DNA from: DATGMS01 sp040905145
Lineage (GTDB): Bacteria > Bacteroidota > Bacteroidia > Cytophagales > Cyclobacteriaceae
Assembly (NCBI GenBank): GCA_040905145.1
Contig: JBBDSC010000127.1
Span: forward strand, 1 to 34,784
DNA length: 34,784 nt
Reading direction: 5' to 3'
The notes beneath the pieces were generated by a model. The model was not told the origin of the DNA. It ran no database searches and saw only the letters and a program-made list of their open reading frames with translations. Shown piece after piece: positions 1 to 7,731 of the stretch. Numbering within the stretch: position 1 is the stretch's first letter; every line of letters starts with the position of its first letter. A program made the translations under genes and the position numbers.

Positions 1-1092
1 CTGTCTGTCTGTATAATTGAGGAAAGCCCCAAAAGAGGATCTTTCACCTCCAGATTGTATACTAAGCTGGTGGTTTTGTGATAAAGCCGACCTTGTTGCC
101 TCCTCTTGCCAATCGGTATCATAAAGGGGGTTTCCCTGGGCATCAAAAAGCCGGGAGTCACTCAAATCCATTACCGGTTCTTCACCGGGAGCATAGTCAT
201 TAAATTTGGGTGCATTTTCGAAACCGATTCTTTGTACCTCCATAAACTCCTGGGAATTCATGGCATCCATTTTGGCACGCATTCTGCTTACGCTAAAATC
301 AAACCTATATCCAACTGTTATCCCTTCTCCGGTACCTCCCCGCTCTGTAGTAATCAATATAACCCCATTGGCCCCACGCGCTCCATATATGGCAGTTGAT
401 GAAGCGTCTTTCAGCACCTCTATACTTTTGATGTCATTAGGATTCATCACATCAATATTTTCCATAACCACTCCATCCACTACATATAGTGGGTCGGAGG
501 AAGCATTTATCGTACCTACCCCTCTAATAACCACCCGGTTATTTCCTGTCGGAGCCCCTGAATTCGTGTAAATGTTCACACCCGGAACCTTGCCTCTTAA
601 ACTCTGCATGGCATTAAAACTTGGCTGTACCTTTAGCTCTTCTCCGGACACCACCCCTACTGATCCTGTAACTTCGCTCCTTCTTTGGGTGCCGTACCCC
701 ACCACCACCACCTCATCCAGATTTTGCATATCTTCCTCCATCGTTATATCAATGACTGCCCTACCGTTCACTGCCACTTCCTGTGAAATATAACCAATGG
801 ATGAAAATATCAAGGTGTCATTCTCGTTGGGCACATTGAGGCTATAGCTACCTTCAACATCAGTGATTGTACCTGTGCCAGTACCTTTTACCAATATATT
901 GACCCCCGGTATACCTTCTGCATCCGATGAGGAGGTTACTGTACCCGACACCTGTATGGCAGCATAAATGATGCTTTTTGCTGCTTTGGAATCATCATTC
1001 GCAAAGGATAGGCCAACCAATAGAAGTTGGCCTAAAATACCCATACAGGAATAACAAGTAACTTTGATGAGTTTGTAAAGTAATTTTTTCAT
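1..1092 (-). CDS. SusC-like TonB-dependent outer-membrane receptor, 5' part only
   Basis: This is the first 364 codons of a SusC/RagA-family receptor; the rest lies beyond the window edge. The start at 1092 gives a Sec signal (MKKLLYKLIK, then a hydrophobic stretch ending near SFAND). A carboxypeptidase-regulatory-like domain follows at about residues 45-125 (VSGTVTSSS, IPGVNILVKGT, GTVTDVEG). Next comes a TonB-box-like EVVVVGYGTQ and the plug domain with DPLYVVDGV and the SusC signature AIYGARGANGVILITT. Such receptors import oligosaccharides across the outer membrane together with a SusD lipoprotein, whose gene would be expected to the left. There is no STN domain between the signal and the regulatory-like domain, so an anti-sigma-coupled receptor is unlikely. 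The leader and N-terminus closely match the receptors at 7732-10899 and 20428-23613. The family call is secure; the substrate is unknown. Confidence 0.95.
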   Translation of the reverse strand, partial: MKKLLYKLIKVTCYSCMGILGQLLLVGLSFANDDSKAAKSIIYAAIQVSGTVTSSSDAEGIPGVNILVKGTGTGTITDVEGSYSLNVPNENDTLIFSSIGYISQEVAVNGRAVIDITMEEDMQNLDEVVVVGYGTQRRSEVTGSVGVVSGEELKVQPSFNAMQSLRGKVPGVNIYTNSGAPTGNNRVVIRGVGTINASSDPLYVVDGVVMENIDVMNPNDIKSIEVLKDASSTAIYGARGANGVILITTERGGTGEGITVGYRFDFSVSRMRAKMDAMNSQEFMEVQRIGFENAPKFNDYAPGEEPVMDLSDSRLFDAQGNPLYDTDWQEEATRSALSQNHQLSIQSGGERSSFGAFLNYTDRQ

Positions 1093-1213
1093 ATTTTTGT
1101 GGTTGTGGATTAGACATAGTTTATCTGCATTCCCTATCCTTAGCAGGTTGGTCGCCGTTTCTAAGGGGTAGGATCTTTAATTTGAGCCGGAGATAAATGC
1201 CTTGATCTTCGGC
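1093..1213 (-). promoter_or_regulatory. Conserved SusC 5' leader, copy 1 (two hairpins)
   Basis: The sequence just upstream of the SusC start is shared with the leaders at 10931-11050 and 23614-23700. Two stem-loops can be drawn on the transcribed strand. One spans 1186-1213: a nine-position stem (GCCGAAGAT against ATCTCCGGC, one mismatch) with a ten-base loop. The other spans 1132-1173: TCCTA pairs with TAGGG and CCTT with AAGG around a loop containing CCAACCTGCT. An unstructured CA-rich stretch (CCACAACCACAAAAAT) leads to the ATG. Base changes between copies mostly keep pairing through G-U wobbles, which suggests function as RNA. The role is inferred; a leader RNA or an antisense-RNA target is possible. 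Confidence 0.6.
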
Positions 1214-1387
1214 TTTTTTTTGCTAAAGTCAGGTGTAAATATTTCCATAGGATCATCATTTCTCCTTCAGGAGAAACAGTAATGAAAGTAACCAAAAACC
1301 AAATGTGTAATTTTATTGCATTTTATATAATTGTACCGTTTTATTTTAAACAAAATGTTTAACAGCCCTCTCCATTTTCAGTAAAAT

Positions 1388-1395
1388 AAAATATA
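1388..1395 (-). promoter_or_regulatory. Probable -7 promoter box for SusC copy 1
   Basis: On the minus strand this reads TATATTTT, close to the Bacteroidota -7 consensus TAnnTTTG. It aligns with the better match TATCTTTG at 23779-23786 upstream of the SusC gene at 23613. In both copies TTACATT lies four or five bases upstream and ATTTTACTG follows. It would give a 5' untranslated leader of roughly 290 bases. It was identified by alignment of the copies, not by experiment. Confidence 0.4.
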
Positions 1396-1400
1396 AACCC

Positions 1401-1456
1401 AATGTAATTTTTTTTTTAGAAAAAATCATATGATTTAATCTTTTTTCTAAAAAAAA
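1401..1456 (-). promoter_or_regulatory. A/T-rich element with 16-bp inverted repeat upstream of SusC copy 1
   Basis: Two perfect 16-base arms lie at 1410-1425 and 1441-1456 (eight T, AG, six A and its complement), around a 15-base spacer containing TCATATGA. The element begins at AATGTAA and sits just upstream of the proposed -7 box. Related sequence occurs at the same relative place at 11064-11120 and 23791-23850. It may be an UP-like curved A-tract, a regulator site, or a terminator for the upstream quinoprotein gene that ends at 1501. The rest of 1093-1500 outside this element, the -7 box and the leader holds no convincing gene. Confidence 0.45.
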
Positions 1457-1500
1457 CACATTATCATTCATATGTAAGGGATCCCCCGCTAAGGCTTTTT

Positions 1501-4359
1501 TCAGAGGGGTCGAATTCTGATTTTCCGCCACCTCATAACGAAAGGCCCCTTTCCTTCTACGCCGTGCATTTGCAAACCTATGAATCCCCTGGGATTGGTC
1601 TTGTAAACCTCTTCGTTTACGAGGTCCTCTATTTGGTGACCATTCACCCAGGTCTGAATGCGTGGACCTTCTGCCACAATGCGCAGCTTATTCCAACCTC
1701 CTTCGCTGAGAAAATAATGCCCATTTTGTATTTTATTCTCCGAAGACAGCCAACCTGTACCTAATGCTTCTCCGTAAATGAGACCGGTGGTTGGAGTCCC
1801 TGGACCATGGTTCCTTTGCATTTCCACCTGCGGTCCATAAACTCTTCCAGCCCTTAAATCATGGCCTTCGCCAACCGTTACAGGCTTGACTTTAGTCCTG
1901 ATCTGAATTCCTGAGTTGGTAACACTATCGATCATCACTTCAAGTTCAAGTTCGAAATCATCAAATTTTTGCAGCGTACTGAGAAAGGAATTTGGGCTAC
2001 CTTTCATGGTCCTCCCTACAATGGCCCCGTCTTCCACGGCATAGCTATGGGAGCCGTTGAGATGAACCCAACCCTGTAAAGTAAATCCATCAAAGAGGTC
2101 AGTCCAATCCGGATCCACCTCTTCGTTACCTAATTGACCCTCATTTTCCGAATCAGGTAAAGCAAATGCAATGATGGAGTCACCATATTTTGTACCGTTC
2201 TTTCCTCCGCCTCCCGCGGCTATCACTACATATTGTTTACCGTCTATCATGTAAACACTGGGTGTGGCGTATCCACCGGCAGGCAATTGGTATTCCCATA
2301 AAACATCACCCGAATGTGAACTAAATGCCCGGATCTTTTCGTCTGGGGTGGCCGCAATGAAGATCACGTCCCCAGCCGTGGAAACGGGACCGCCGAAGTT
2401 TTTCGCACCCGTATTGCGAATGCCTTTGGCCACCAATTCGGGATATTCACCCAGTGGGACTTTCCACAGGATTTCACCTTTATTCAGATCAATAGCGTTG
2501 AGCGTTCCCCAAGGAGGTGAAATGGCCGGAGTGCCATACGGATCAAGAAAAAAAGGGGCATCATTCGAGTACCGAACCCGCGAATTCACAGCAGAAGCCT
2601 GTTCAACCTCATCAATATCACTCTCCAAATAAGCAATTACATCATTCACCTGATCTTCGGTAAGCTGTGTAAATGCGGGCATCAGGCCGCGGCCTTCGTA
2701 CAGGAGGGCTCGTATTTCCTCACTGTTTATCTTCAAGTTGATGAGCGAAGGGGAAGCCGGCGGATTCCCCTGTCGGTCCGACCCATGACAGGAAGTGCAG
2801 TTTTGATTATATACCAAGGCACCCCGCTGGATCGGCGTAGCCGTTGCCTTATTTTCCTGGTCATAATATTTCACGAGTTTATTGATAGTGGGAGCTTCAT
2901 TCACATTTACATACAAAACATTGGAGTAGGGATCGAAAGAACCGCCACCCCATTCCACGCCTCCCTGATGGCCCGGTAGTGTGATGGTGCCCTGCTCCGA
3001 AGCCGGTGTGTATAAAAATCCGGTTTTGTATTTTCTGAATTGCTCCAGGACAGCCGCACGGGATTCAGGGGTAATATTGGTCAGGTCAGCTTCAGTCAGT
3101 ATTAAGCGGGCTAGCGGAGGTGGCTTTAAAGGAAAGGGCTGGGTGGGCCAGGCTTCCTCACCCGGCACATCCGATGCCGGCACAGGAACCTCTACTACTG
3201 GAAACAAAGGCTCTCCGGTATCCCGGTCCAATATGAAGGTAAGTCCCATTTTCGTAAATTGGACCACAGCATCCTGGGATTTCCCTTCAGATTTAATTGT
3301 TGTCAAAATCGGGGCCGGAGGATTATCATAATCAAAGATATCATGGTGGACGGTCTGGAAATGCCACTTGTACTCCCCTGTCGTTGCATCCACTGCCAGG
3401 ACGCAATTCCCAAACAAATTCTTTCCTTTTCGATCTCCTCCATAGATAAAATCAGGCGCCGGCGATCCTGTTGCGAAGAAAACCCAGCCTCTTTCCTCGT
3501 CGAGCGAAAAGCCTCCCCAGGGATTAGCCCCGCCGTAGGTTACTTCATCGTCAAATTCCCATGTATCGTAACCAAACTCGCCCTCTTGTGGTATAGTATG
3601 GAATATCCATTCAAATTCCCCCGTTACCGTATTATAAGCCCTAATGTCACCTGGCGTGGAACTGTCCCCTTCGGGCACGCGCGAACCGACAATAAGGAAA
3701 TCCTTGTATACTATGCCGGGAGAGGTGACTTCAATGGATGCCTTTTCAGGGTTTATTGGCAGATTCTGTCGTAAGTCGATAAATCCGCCCTCACCAAACG
3801 ACTCAATAAGGGAGCCTGATTTAGCATCTAAGGCATACACCCGGTCCTTCACGAAATTAAAGATCCTCTGGTTTTTACCTGTGGCATCTTCCCAGTAGGT
3901 GACGCCTCGGCTGCGTCCCCGGAAAACCTTGTTTTCCCCGTTATATTTAGAAGGTTCAAATACCCACACTTCCTCCCCGGTGACAGCGTCCAGTGCAACT
4001 GCATTCAGCTTTGGCGTAGTAAAATACATCAAGCCTTCAATAATAATGGGATTGCTATACATTGAGGGTGCATTGGGGTCACCCGTATGGTATTCCCAGG
4101 CTTTCTCAAGCTTGTGAACGTTTGTGGCATTGATCTGTGCCAGTTCAGCGTATTGATTGGCCTTTTTGTCCCCCCGGTAGATGGCCCAATCCATATAATT
4201 ATCGTACCGGTCTTTCCTTTCAATTACTGGAACTGTGTCCTGTTCAAAGGTCTCCGCCATGGGGTTTAGCGGACTACTCCCTTTTGGGTATAAAAAAGAG
4301 CAAATGGTCATCAATGGCACAAGGATTAAAAAATAGGCAAATGATTTTAAAAGTGTCAT
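1501..4359 (-). CDS. PQQ quinoprotein dehydrogenase with internal heme c domain and C-terminal DUF1080 domain
   Basis: This 952-residue exported protein has three parts. A Sec-type signal covers about residues 1-25. A PQQ beta-propeller follows, resembling membrane glucose dehydrogenases (DWAIYRGD near 57, GRSRGVTYW near 148, HHDIFDYDNPP near 338). A cytochrome c domain at about 505-585, with C521-TSC-H525 and probable axial ligand M560, interrupts the propeller. The propeller resumes at about 615-740 (PWGTLNAIDL, GGPVSTAGDVIFI, GKQYVVIAAGGGG). Residues 750-952 form a DUF1080 domain (PF06439, the 3-keto-disaccharide hydrolase family), from DLFDGFTLQGW to the C-terminal RKIRIRPL. Family knowledge suggests periplasmic oxidation of a sugar or glycoside with electrons passed to the heme. 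The fused domain suggests cleavage of the keto product. It is last in the operon after the DUF6807 gene, 147 bases away. The substrate is unknown. Confidence 0.92.
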   Translation of the reverse strand: MTLLKSFAYFLILVPLMTICSFLYPKGSSPLNPMAETFEQDTVPVIERKDRYDNYMDWAIYRGDKKANQYAELAQINATNVHKLEKAWEYHTGDPNAPSMYSNPIIIEGLMYFTTPKLNAVALDAVTGEEVWVFEPSKYNGENKVFRGRSRGVTYWEDATGKNQRIFNFVKDRVYALDAKSGSLIESFGEGGFIDLRQNLPINPEKASIEVTSPGIVYKDFLIVGSRVPEGDSSTPGDIRAYNTVTGEFEWIFHTIPQEGEFGYDTWEFDDEVTYGGANPWGGFSLDEERGWVFFATGSPAPDFIYGGDRKGKNLFGNCVLAVDATTGEYKWHFQTVHHDIFDYDNPPAPILTTIKSEGKSQDAVVQFTKMGLTFILDRDTGEPLFPVVEVPVPASDVPGEEAWPTQPFPLKPPPLARLILTEADLTNITPESRAAVLEQFRKYKTGFLYTPASEQGTITLPGHQGGVEWGGGSFDPYSNVLYVNVNEAPTINKLVKYYDQENKATATPIQRGALVYNQNCTSCHGSDRQGNPPASPSLINLKINSEEIRALLYEGRGLMPAFTQLTEDQVNDVIAYLESDIDEVEQASAVNSRVRYSNDAPFFLDPYGTPAISPPWGTLNAIDLNKGEILWKVPLGEYPELVAKGIRNTGAKNFGGPVSTAGDVIFIAATPDEKIRAFSSHSGDVLWEYQLPAGGYATPSVYMIDGKQYVVIAAGGGGKNGTKYGDSIIAFALPDSENEGQLGNEEVDPDWTDLFDGFTLQGWVHLNGSHSYAVEDGAIVGRTMKGSPNSFLSTLQKFDDFELELEVMIDSVTNSGIQIRTKVKPVTVGEGHDLRAGRVYGPQVEMQRNHGPGTPTTGLIYGEALGTGWLSSENKIQNGHYFLSEGGWNKLRIVAEGPRIQTWVNGHQIEDLVNEEVYKTNPRGFIGLQMHGVEGKGPFVMRWRKIRIRPL

Positions 4360-4466
4360 AGAAATTCAATCTTGGTTATAATGTACAATATAAAATAATT
4401 TGGAATGCTCAGGTATCGTCGATTAAATACAATAACAAGTTCCCTATCAAATATTTTGCTTTTCGT

Positions 4467-4481
4467 CCTTCCTTAAGAAGG
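4467..4481 (-). other. Small hairpin between DUF6807 and quinoprotein genes
   Basis: CCTTC and GAAGG form a five-base-pair stem with a five-base loop in the 147-base gap between the two genes, about 25 bases past the DUF6807 stop. No run of U follows on the transcribed strand, so it is not a convincing terminator. It could be an RNA-processing or stability element that lowers coupling to the quinoprotein gene. Confidence 0.25.
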
Positions 4482-4506
4482 CCCCTCTTCGCAAAAATTT
4501 TATCCA

Positions 4507-5442
4507 TCAATGCTTGCAGACAAATTCTTTCCATGCGCGGGTAAGTTCAGAAACGGTGCGATCTCCGGTGTAAGCTACCAACCTGTAGCGGATTACCTCG
4601 GTTTCACCTTTAGGAATTTTCCAATCGCCCAATATTTGTATGGAAGGACCCACTCCCAATTCATTATCAACCCTCCAGGGTGTGGGAAAGGCTCGATTAT
4701 CAGGGTGATCTAAAATCGCAATGTGAGCCATGTCATCGCGTCCCTCAAGCTGAATCCCTACATCGGTCCATATGGCGCGTTGTCCCTCTGCCTCGTTATT
4801 TTGCTGTCCCACGGCATTGACAACCTCCCCATTGACTCCCTTATGCCATGGCATTCTAAGAAACAAGCCCCCGACATAGAATTTTCCGAGGGTGATATCA
4901 GTTTTTGCTTCTCCACTCCACTCCAGATCCAATATATACTTACCGTTTTGTTCCCGCATTGACCAGTTTTGCGTTTCGGTAAGGATGGTGCTGCCTTTTT
5001 CATCAAGCAGATCATAAACCGTCTGCCACTTAACTTCCTGCCCCTTTCCTTCAACGACATTCGCCGAAATCCGTCGCCAATAATCGCCCTGCCAGTTCAT
5101 AAAATAGTCCCGGCCATTTACCAGTTTTAGCCCCCAGTAAAGCCCGGTTTGGTGCAGGTGATGTTTCGGACGGTATTCAGTAAGCAGGCCTTTTCCATCA
5201 GGTGCAACAATGGGATGAATGTAAGGCCGCACATCCTCCCTCGCATTTTGGGTTAGAACCGGCTCACTGCCGTGGAAACGAAAGACAGAAATGGTACCGG
5301 CATTTTCATCTTGCTCAATTCTTAATTCTTTTGTCTCCATGCCTTGTCCATAGGCCTTTGATGATTGTATACCACACCCGTAACTTAAAATAAACATAGA
5401 CATAAAAATAATAGCGGATCTAATCATATTTTTCTTGTTCAT
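4507..5442 (-). CDS. DUF6807 / PmoA-like exported protein
   Basis: This protein belongs to the DUF6807 family (PF14100, often labelled PmoA). It is common beside sugar-processing genes in Bacteroidota and Planctomycetes and is not particulate methane monooxygenase. Counting from the longer possible start at 5460, the family signature appears as RPYIHPI near residue 78 and PKHHLHQTGLYWG near 98-110, with clustered histidines H100, H101 and H103. The C-terminal half is a beta-rich sandwich typical of sugar mutarotase-like folds (inference). I chose the ATG at 5442 because it begins MNKKNMIRSAIIF, a proper basic signal n-region, and follows an A-rich tract. A cysteine near SYGCG may be a lipobox, though a weak one. 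It lies between a small lipoprotein gene and the quinoprotein gene, so a role in the same sugar pathway is likely; its reaction is unknown. Confidence 0.85.
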   Translation of the reverse strand: MNKKNMIRSAIIFMSMFILSYGCGIQSSKAYGQGMETKELRIEQDENAGTISVFRFHGSEPVLTQNAREDVRPYIHPIVAPDGKGLLTEYRPKHHLHQTGLYWGLKLVNGRDYFMNWQGDYWRRISANVVEGKGQEVKWQTVYDLLDEKGSTILTETQNWSMREQNGKYILDLEWSGEAKTDITLGKFYVGGLFLRMPWHKGVNGEVVNAVGQQNNEAEGQRAIWTDVGIQLEGRDDMAHIAILDHPDNRAFPTPWRVDNELGVGPSIQILGDWKIPKGETEVIRYRLVAYTGDRTVSELTRAWKEFVCKH

Positions 5443-5536
5443 AATTTTATTACAGGTCAAAAAACATAATGAGTAGGGTATTTAGAAGGTGATGAATACA
5501 TAATCTTTATTATGGAACCCAAAATTCAGGCACTCA

Positions 5537-5935
5537 TTAAAAAGCCACGGTTTTACCAAGGGAATAACGTAAATCTGAAACATGTGGATCAACGGTATCG
5601 ACATCTCCCATCACTTTAACCGTAAACCTGTATTCTTTTAAAGGGTCATAGGGGGAATAGGAATAGCTTTCAGGAGCACTTTGTAAAACATGTGTGCCGG
5701 CATTTTGACCATCTATAGATATTCTTACCAGAACGGAAACCGGTTGAATTATTTCATCGGAAAAAGAGGAAGGAAGCTGCCATGTAAGAATAACATTCGA
5801 ATCATCTATAGCATATTGAAGATCCTCAACGGGATAGAGCGCTTCCCCAGGCTTGGAGGGAATAATCTCGTCCCTGTTGCATCCTGTAGATAATATAATG
5901 CAGAAAGTGAAAATATAGAAAATGAGATTTTTCAT
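5537..5935 (-). CDS. Small surface or periplasmic lipoprotein (DUF4945-like)
   Basis: This is a 132-residue protein with a clear lipoprotein signal (MKNLIFYIFTFCIILSTGC, lipid-modified cysteine near residue 19). The short linker NRDEIIPSKPGEALYPV is followed by one beta-sandwich-like domain with alternating hydrophobic strands (VILTWQLP, SVLVRISIDG, EYRFTVKV), suggestive of a fibronectin type III-like fold. Size and the start after the cysteine resemble the DUF4945 family, which occurs next to SusD genes; I hold that assignment loosely. It sits 26 bases after the SusD stop, in the position where SusE/F-like glycan-binding lipoproteins are often found. A surface accessory or binding role is inferred. 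No catalytic motif is seen. Confidence 0.75.
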   Translation of the reverse strand: MKNLIFYIFTFCIILSTGCNRDEIIPSKPGEALYPVEDLQYAIDDSNVILTWQLPSSFSDEIIQPVSVLVRISIDGQNAGTHVLQSAPESYSYSPYDPLKEYRFTVKVMGDVDTVDPHVSDLRYSLGKTVAF

Positions 5936-5961
5936 TGTTTTAGGGATAAATAGGATTGAAA

Positions 5962-7695
5962 CTAAAAACCAATATTTTGTTTATACACACCTTGTGACCA
6001 ATTGATTTGTGCTTGTGGAACAGGCAAATACTCATCACGCCCGGAGGTGAAATAGGCAACATTAAGCCATTGACGTCTTTGGCTTTCTTTATCAAAGTAG
6101 GCGTTCATAACTTCTGCAGCAATTCCCCATCGCACTAAATCGTAAAATCGACGACCTTCCATAGCCATTTCAAGCCGGTTTTCCCAAATCAATGCCTGCC
6201 ATGCAAACTCCCGATCCCAGGTACAATTTACCCCATCTACATAAGGTTCTACAGTATAATTAACAGGAAAACTACCATTTGGCAACTTTAAATTCTCCAC
6301 ACTGTTAGAGGCACGTTCCCTGATCTCGTTAATTAATGGCAATGCTTCTTGATGGCGGCCGAGCTGAATAAGTATTTCTGCTTTCCACAGCAACACCTCC
6401 GCAAAACGCACTTCCATCTGATTCTTAGAGTTGAACATCCAAAATTCATCCCACAAACCCGGACTATCAGTCCGTACGTTTTCTTTCATGGAGTGCATAT
6501 ACCCATAGGTGGCAGGCTGCCTTGATCCGGCACTGTCAAATAATACTTCCTGATATTTCCAGGGAAAGCCAGGAATGGCCACCGTATGCCCAAGTCTTGG
6601 ATCCCAATTGTTGTTTGAAAAGTACTGCTCTTTGTCGGTCATTTCCTCCTCATTAAAGGAATCAAAAAGTGGCAATCCCTGCTCATCAACTTTAAAAGCA
6701 TTGACCATATTAAAAGATGCTTTATGGAAATCACAGCAACTAAAATAGGGGTTCCACCAAGGTGCAGTAAGGCCGTTTCCTTCGTTTAAATTACCCCGCG
6801 GAGTGCCGTCATCAATTGTAAATTGCAATTCCCAAATAGATTCAGGAGAAGCATTATCATAAGCCAACATAAAATTTTGCGCAAAATCAGGAGCCAGGCT
6901 AAATTCGCCACTTTCTATAATATCATCTACATAACCTAGCGCTTCAGTAAGTTTTTCAGTATCAACCTGGGTTACCTGATGTCTATCATCCTGTGGGTAA
7001 GCCATCCATAGCAGGGTTTTCGCCAAGAATGCTTTGGCAATATATTGATTAGCTCTACCTACTTCCTCCTGTGTGGGGGGCAGATTATCGGCAGCAAATT
7101 TAAAATCCTCCGAAATTTTCTCCCAAAGGGGAAGATCATTCGTCAGACTATCAGGACGATTGGAAATGGTAACGATTTGTTCAGAAGTAGCATCTTCCCT
7201 GAAATAGGGTATCCATTTATAACGGGTTTTTAATTTGAAATAAATCCATCCCCTAAGAAACCGCATTTCTGCAATACGTGATGTTTTTACCGGATAATCG
7301 GCTTCATCAATTCTATTTATTGCGTTAATGGCTGTATTTACTCTTGATATACCACTGTACCCACTGAACCACACCCCATCATTGTTTCCTACATTCGCAT
7401 TTAGCAAAGAGAAAACCTCCATTTGGTACCAAGCAGGCTGATCATCGAGGCCACCTCCACCTTTATAAGCATCATCCGATCTCAGACTGGCAATCCAGGG
7501 ATTCAAGGTATTAAATGTATGGGCGCGGGGAATAAATGCATATGCGGCATTAACAAACCCATCAACATATTCTGGACTATTTAGCTGTTCCTCAGTAATT
7601 ATTCCTTTGGGATCAACTTCCAATACTTCCTGACAATTAGTCATTGAAACAATCAATAAACCAAAAATCACATATATAATTATGTCTTTTTTCAT
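5962..7695 (-). CDS. SusD/RagB-family nutrient-binding lipoprotein
   Basis: This is the partner of the SusC encoded just upstream. SusD proteins are surface lipoproteins that act as a lid on SusC and help bind the glycan. I chose the start at 7695 (MKKDIIIYVIFGLLIVSMTNC), which places the lipid-modified cysteine at the end of a normal signal. An upstream in-frame ATG at 7728 adds eleven residues without need. Family features are VLEVDPKG just after the signal, helical TPR-like segments (RFLRGWIYFKLKTRYKWIP), SusD-like EVRFAEVLLWKAE, and a C-terminal region with RREF-type helices (NRLEMAMEGRRFYDLVRWG). The length of 577 residues is normal. It is co-transcribed with the SusC gene (36-base gap) and followed by the small lipoprotein gene 26 bases downstream. 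Confidence 0.96.
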   Translation of the reverse strand: MKKDIIIYVIFGLLIVSMTNCQEVLEVDPKGIITEEQLNSPEYVDGFVNAAYAFIPRAHTFNTLNPWIASLRSDDAYKGGGGLDDQPAWYQMEVFSLLNANVGNNDGVWFSGYSGISRVNTAINAINRIDEADYPVKTSRIAEMRFLRGWIYFKLKTRYKWIPYFREDATSEQIVTISNRPDSLTNDLPLWEKISEDFKFAADNLPPTQEEVGRANQYIAKAFLAKTLLWMAYPQDDRHQVTQVDTEKLTEALGYVDDIIESGEFSLAPDFAQNFMLAYDNASPESIWELQFTIDDGTPRGNLNEGNGLTAPWWNPYFSCCDFHKASFNMVNAFKVDEQGLPLFDSFNEEEMTDKEQYFSNNNWDPRLGHTVAIPGFPWKYQEVLFDSAGSRQPATYGYMHSMKENVRTDSPGLWDEFWMFNSKNQMEVRFAEVLLWKAEILIQLGRHQEALPLINEIRERASNSVENLKLPNGSFPVNYTVEPYVDGVNCTWDREFAWQALIWENRLEMAMEGRRFYDLVRWGIAAEVMNAYFDKESQRRQWLNVAYFTSGRDEYLPVPQAQINWSQGVYKQNIGF

Positions 7696-7731
7696 GATAT
7701 AATTTTTTAATGGTCTTTTTATATCCAATTT

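Noticed and set aside
106..793. Three plus-strand open frames of 73-121 codons near the left edge
   Set aside because: They lie opposite an intact SusC frame with clear family motifs and show no domain or plausible start context.
1346..1531. Minus-strand 61-codon frame in the gap after the quinoprotein gene
   Set aside because: It overlaps the end of the quinoprotein gene, runs through the A/T inverted repeat and promoter region, and has low-complexity lysine-rich content.
4467..4481. Intrinsic terminator separating the DUF6807 and quinoprotein genes
   Set aside because: The stem is only five base pairs and no U-run follows, so it is listed only as a small hairpin.
4507..5442. Particulate methane monooxygenase subunit (from the PmoA label of the family)
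   Set aside because: The protein has no multi-pass membrane topology and matches the soluble DUF6807 family; the name is a known misleading label.
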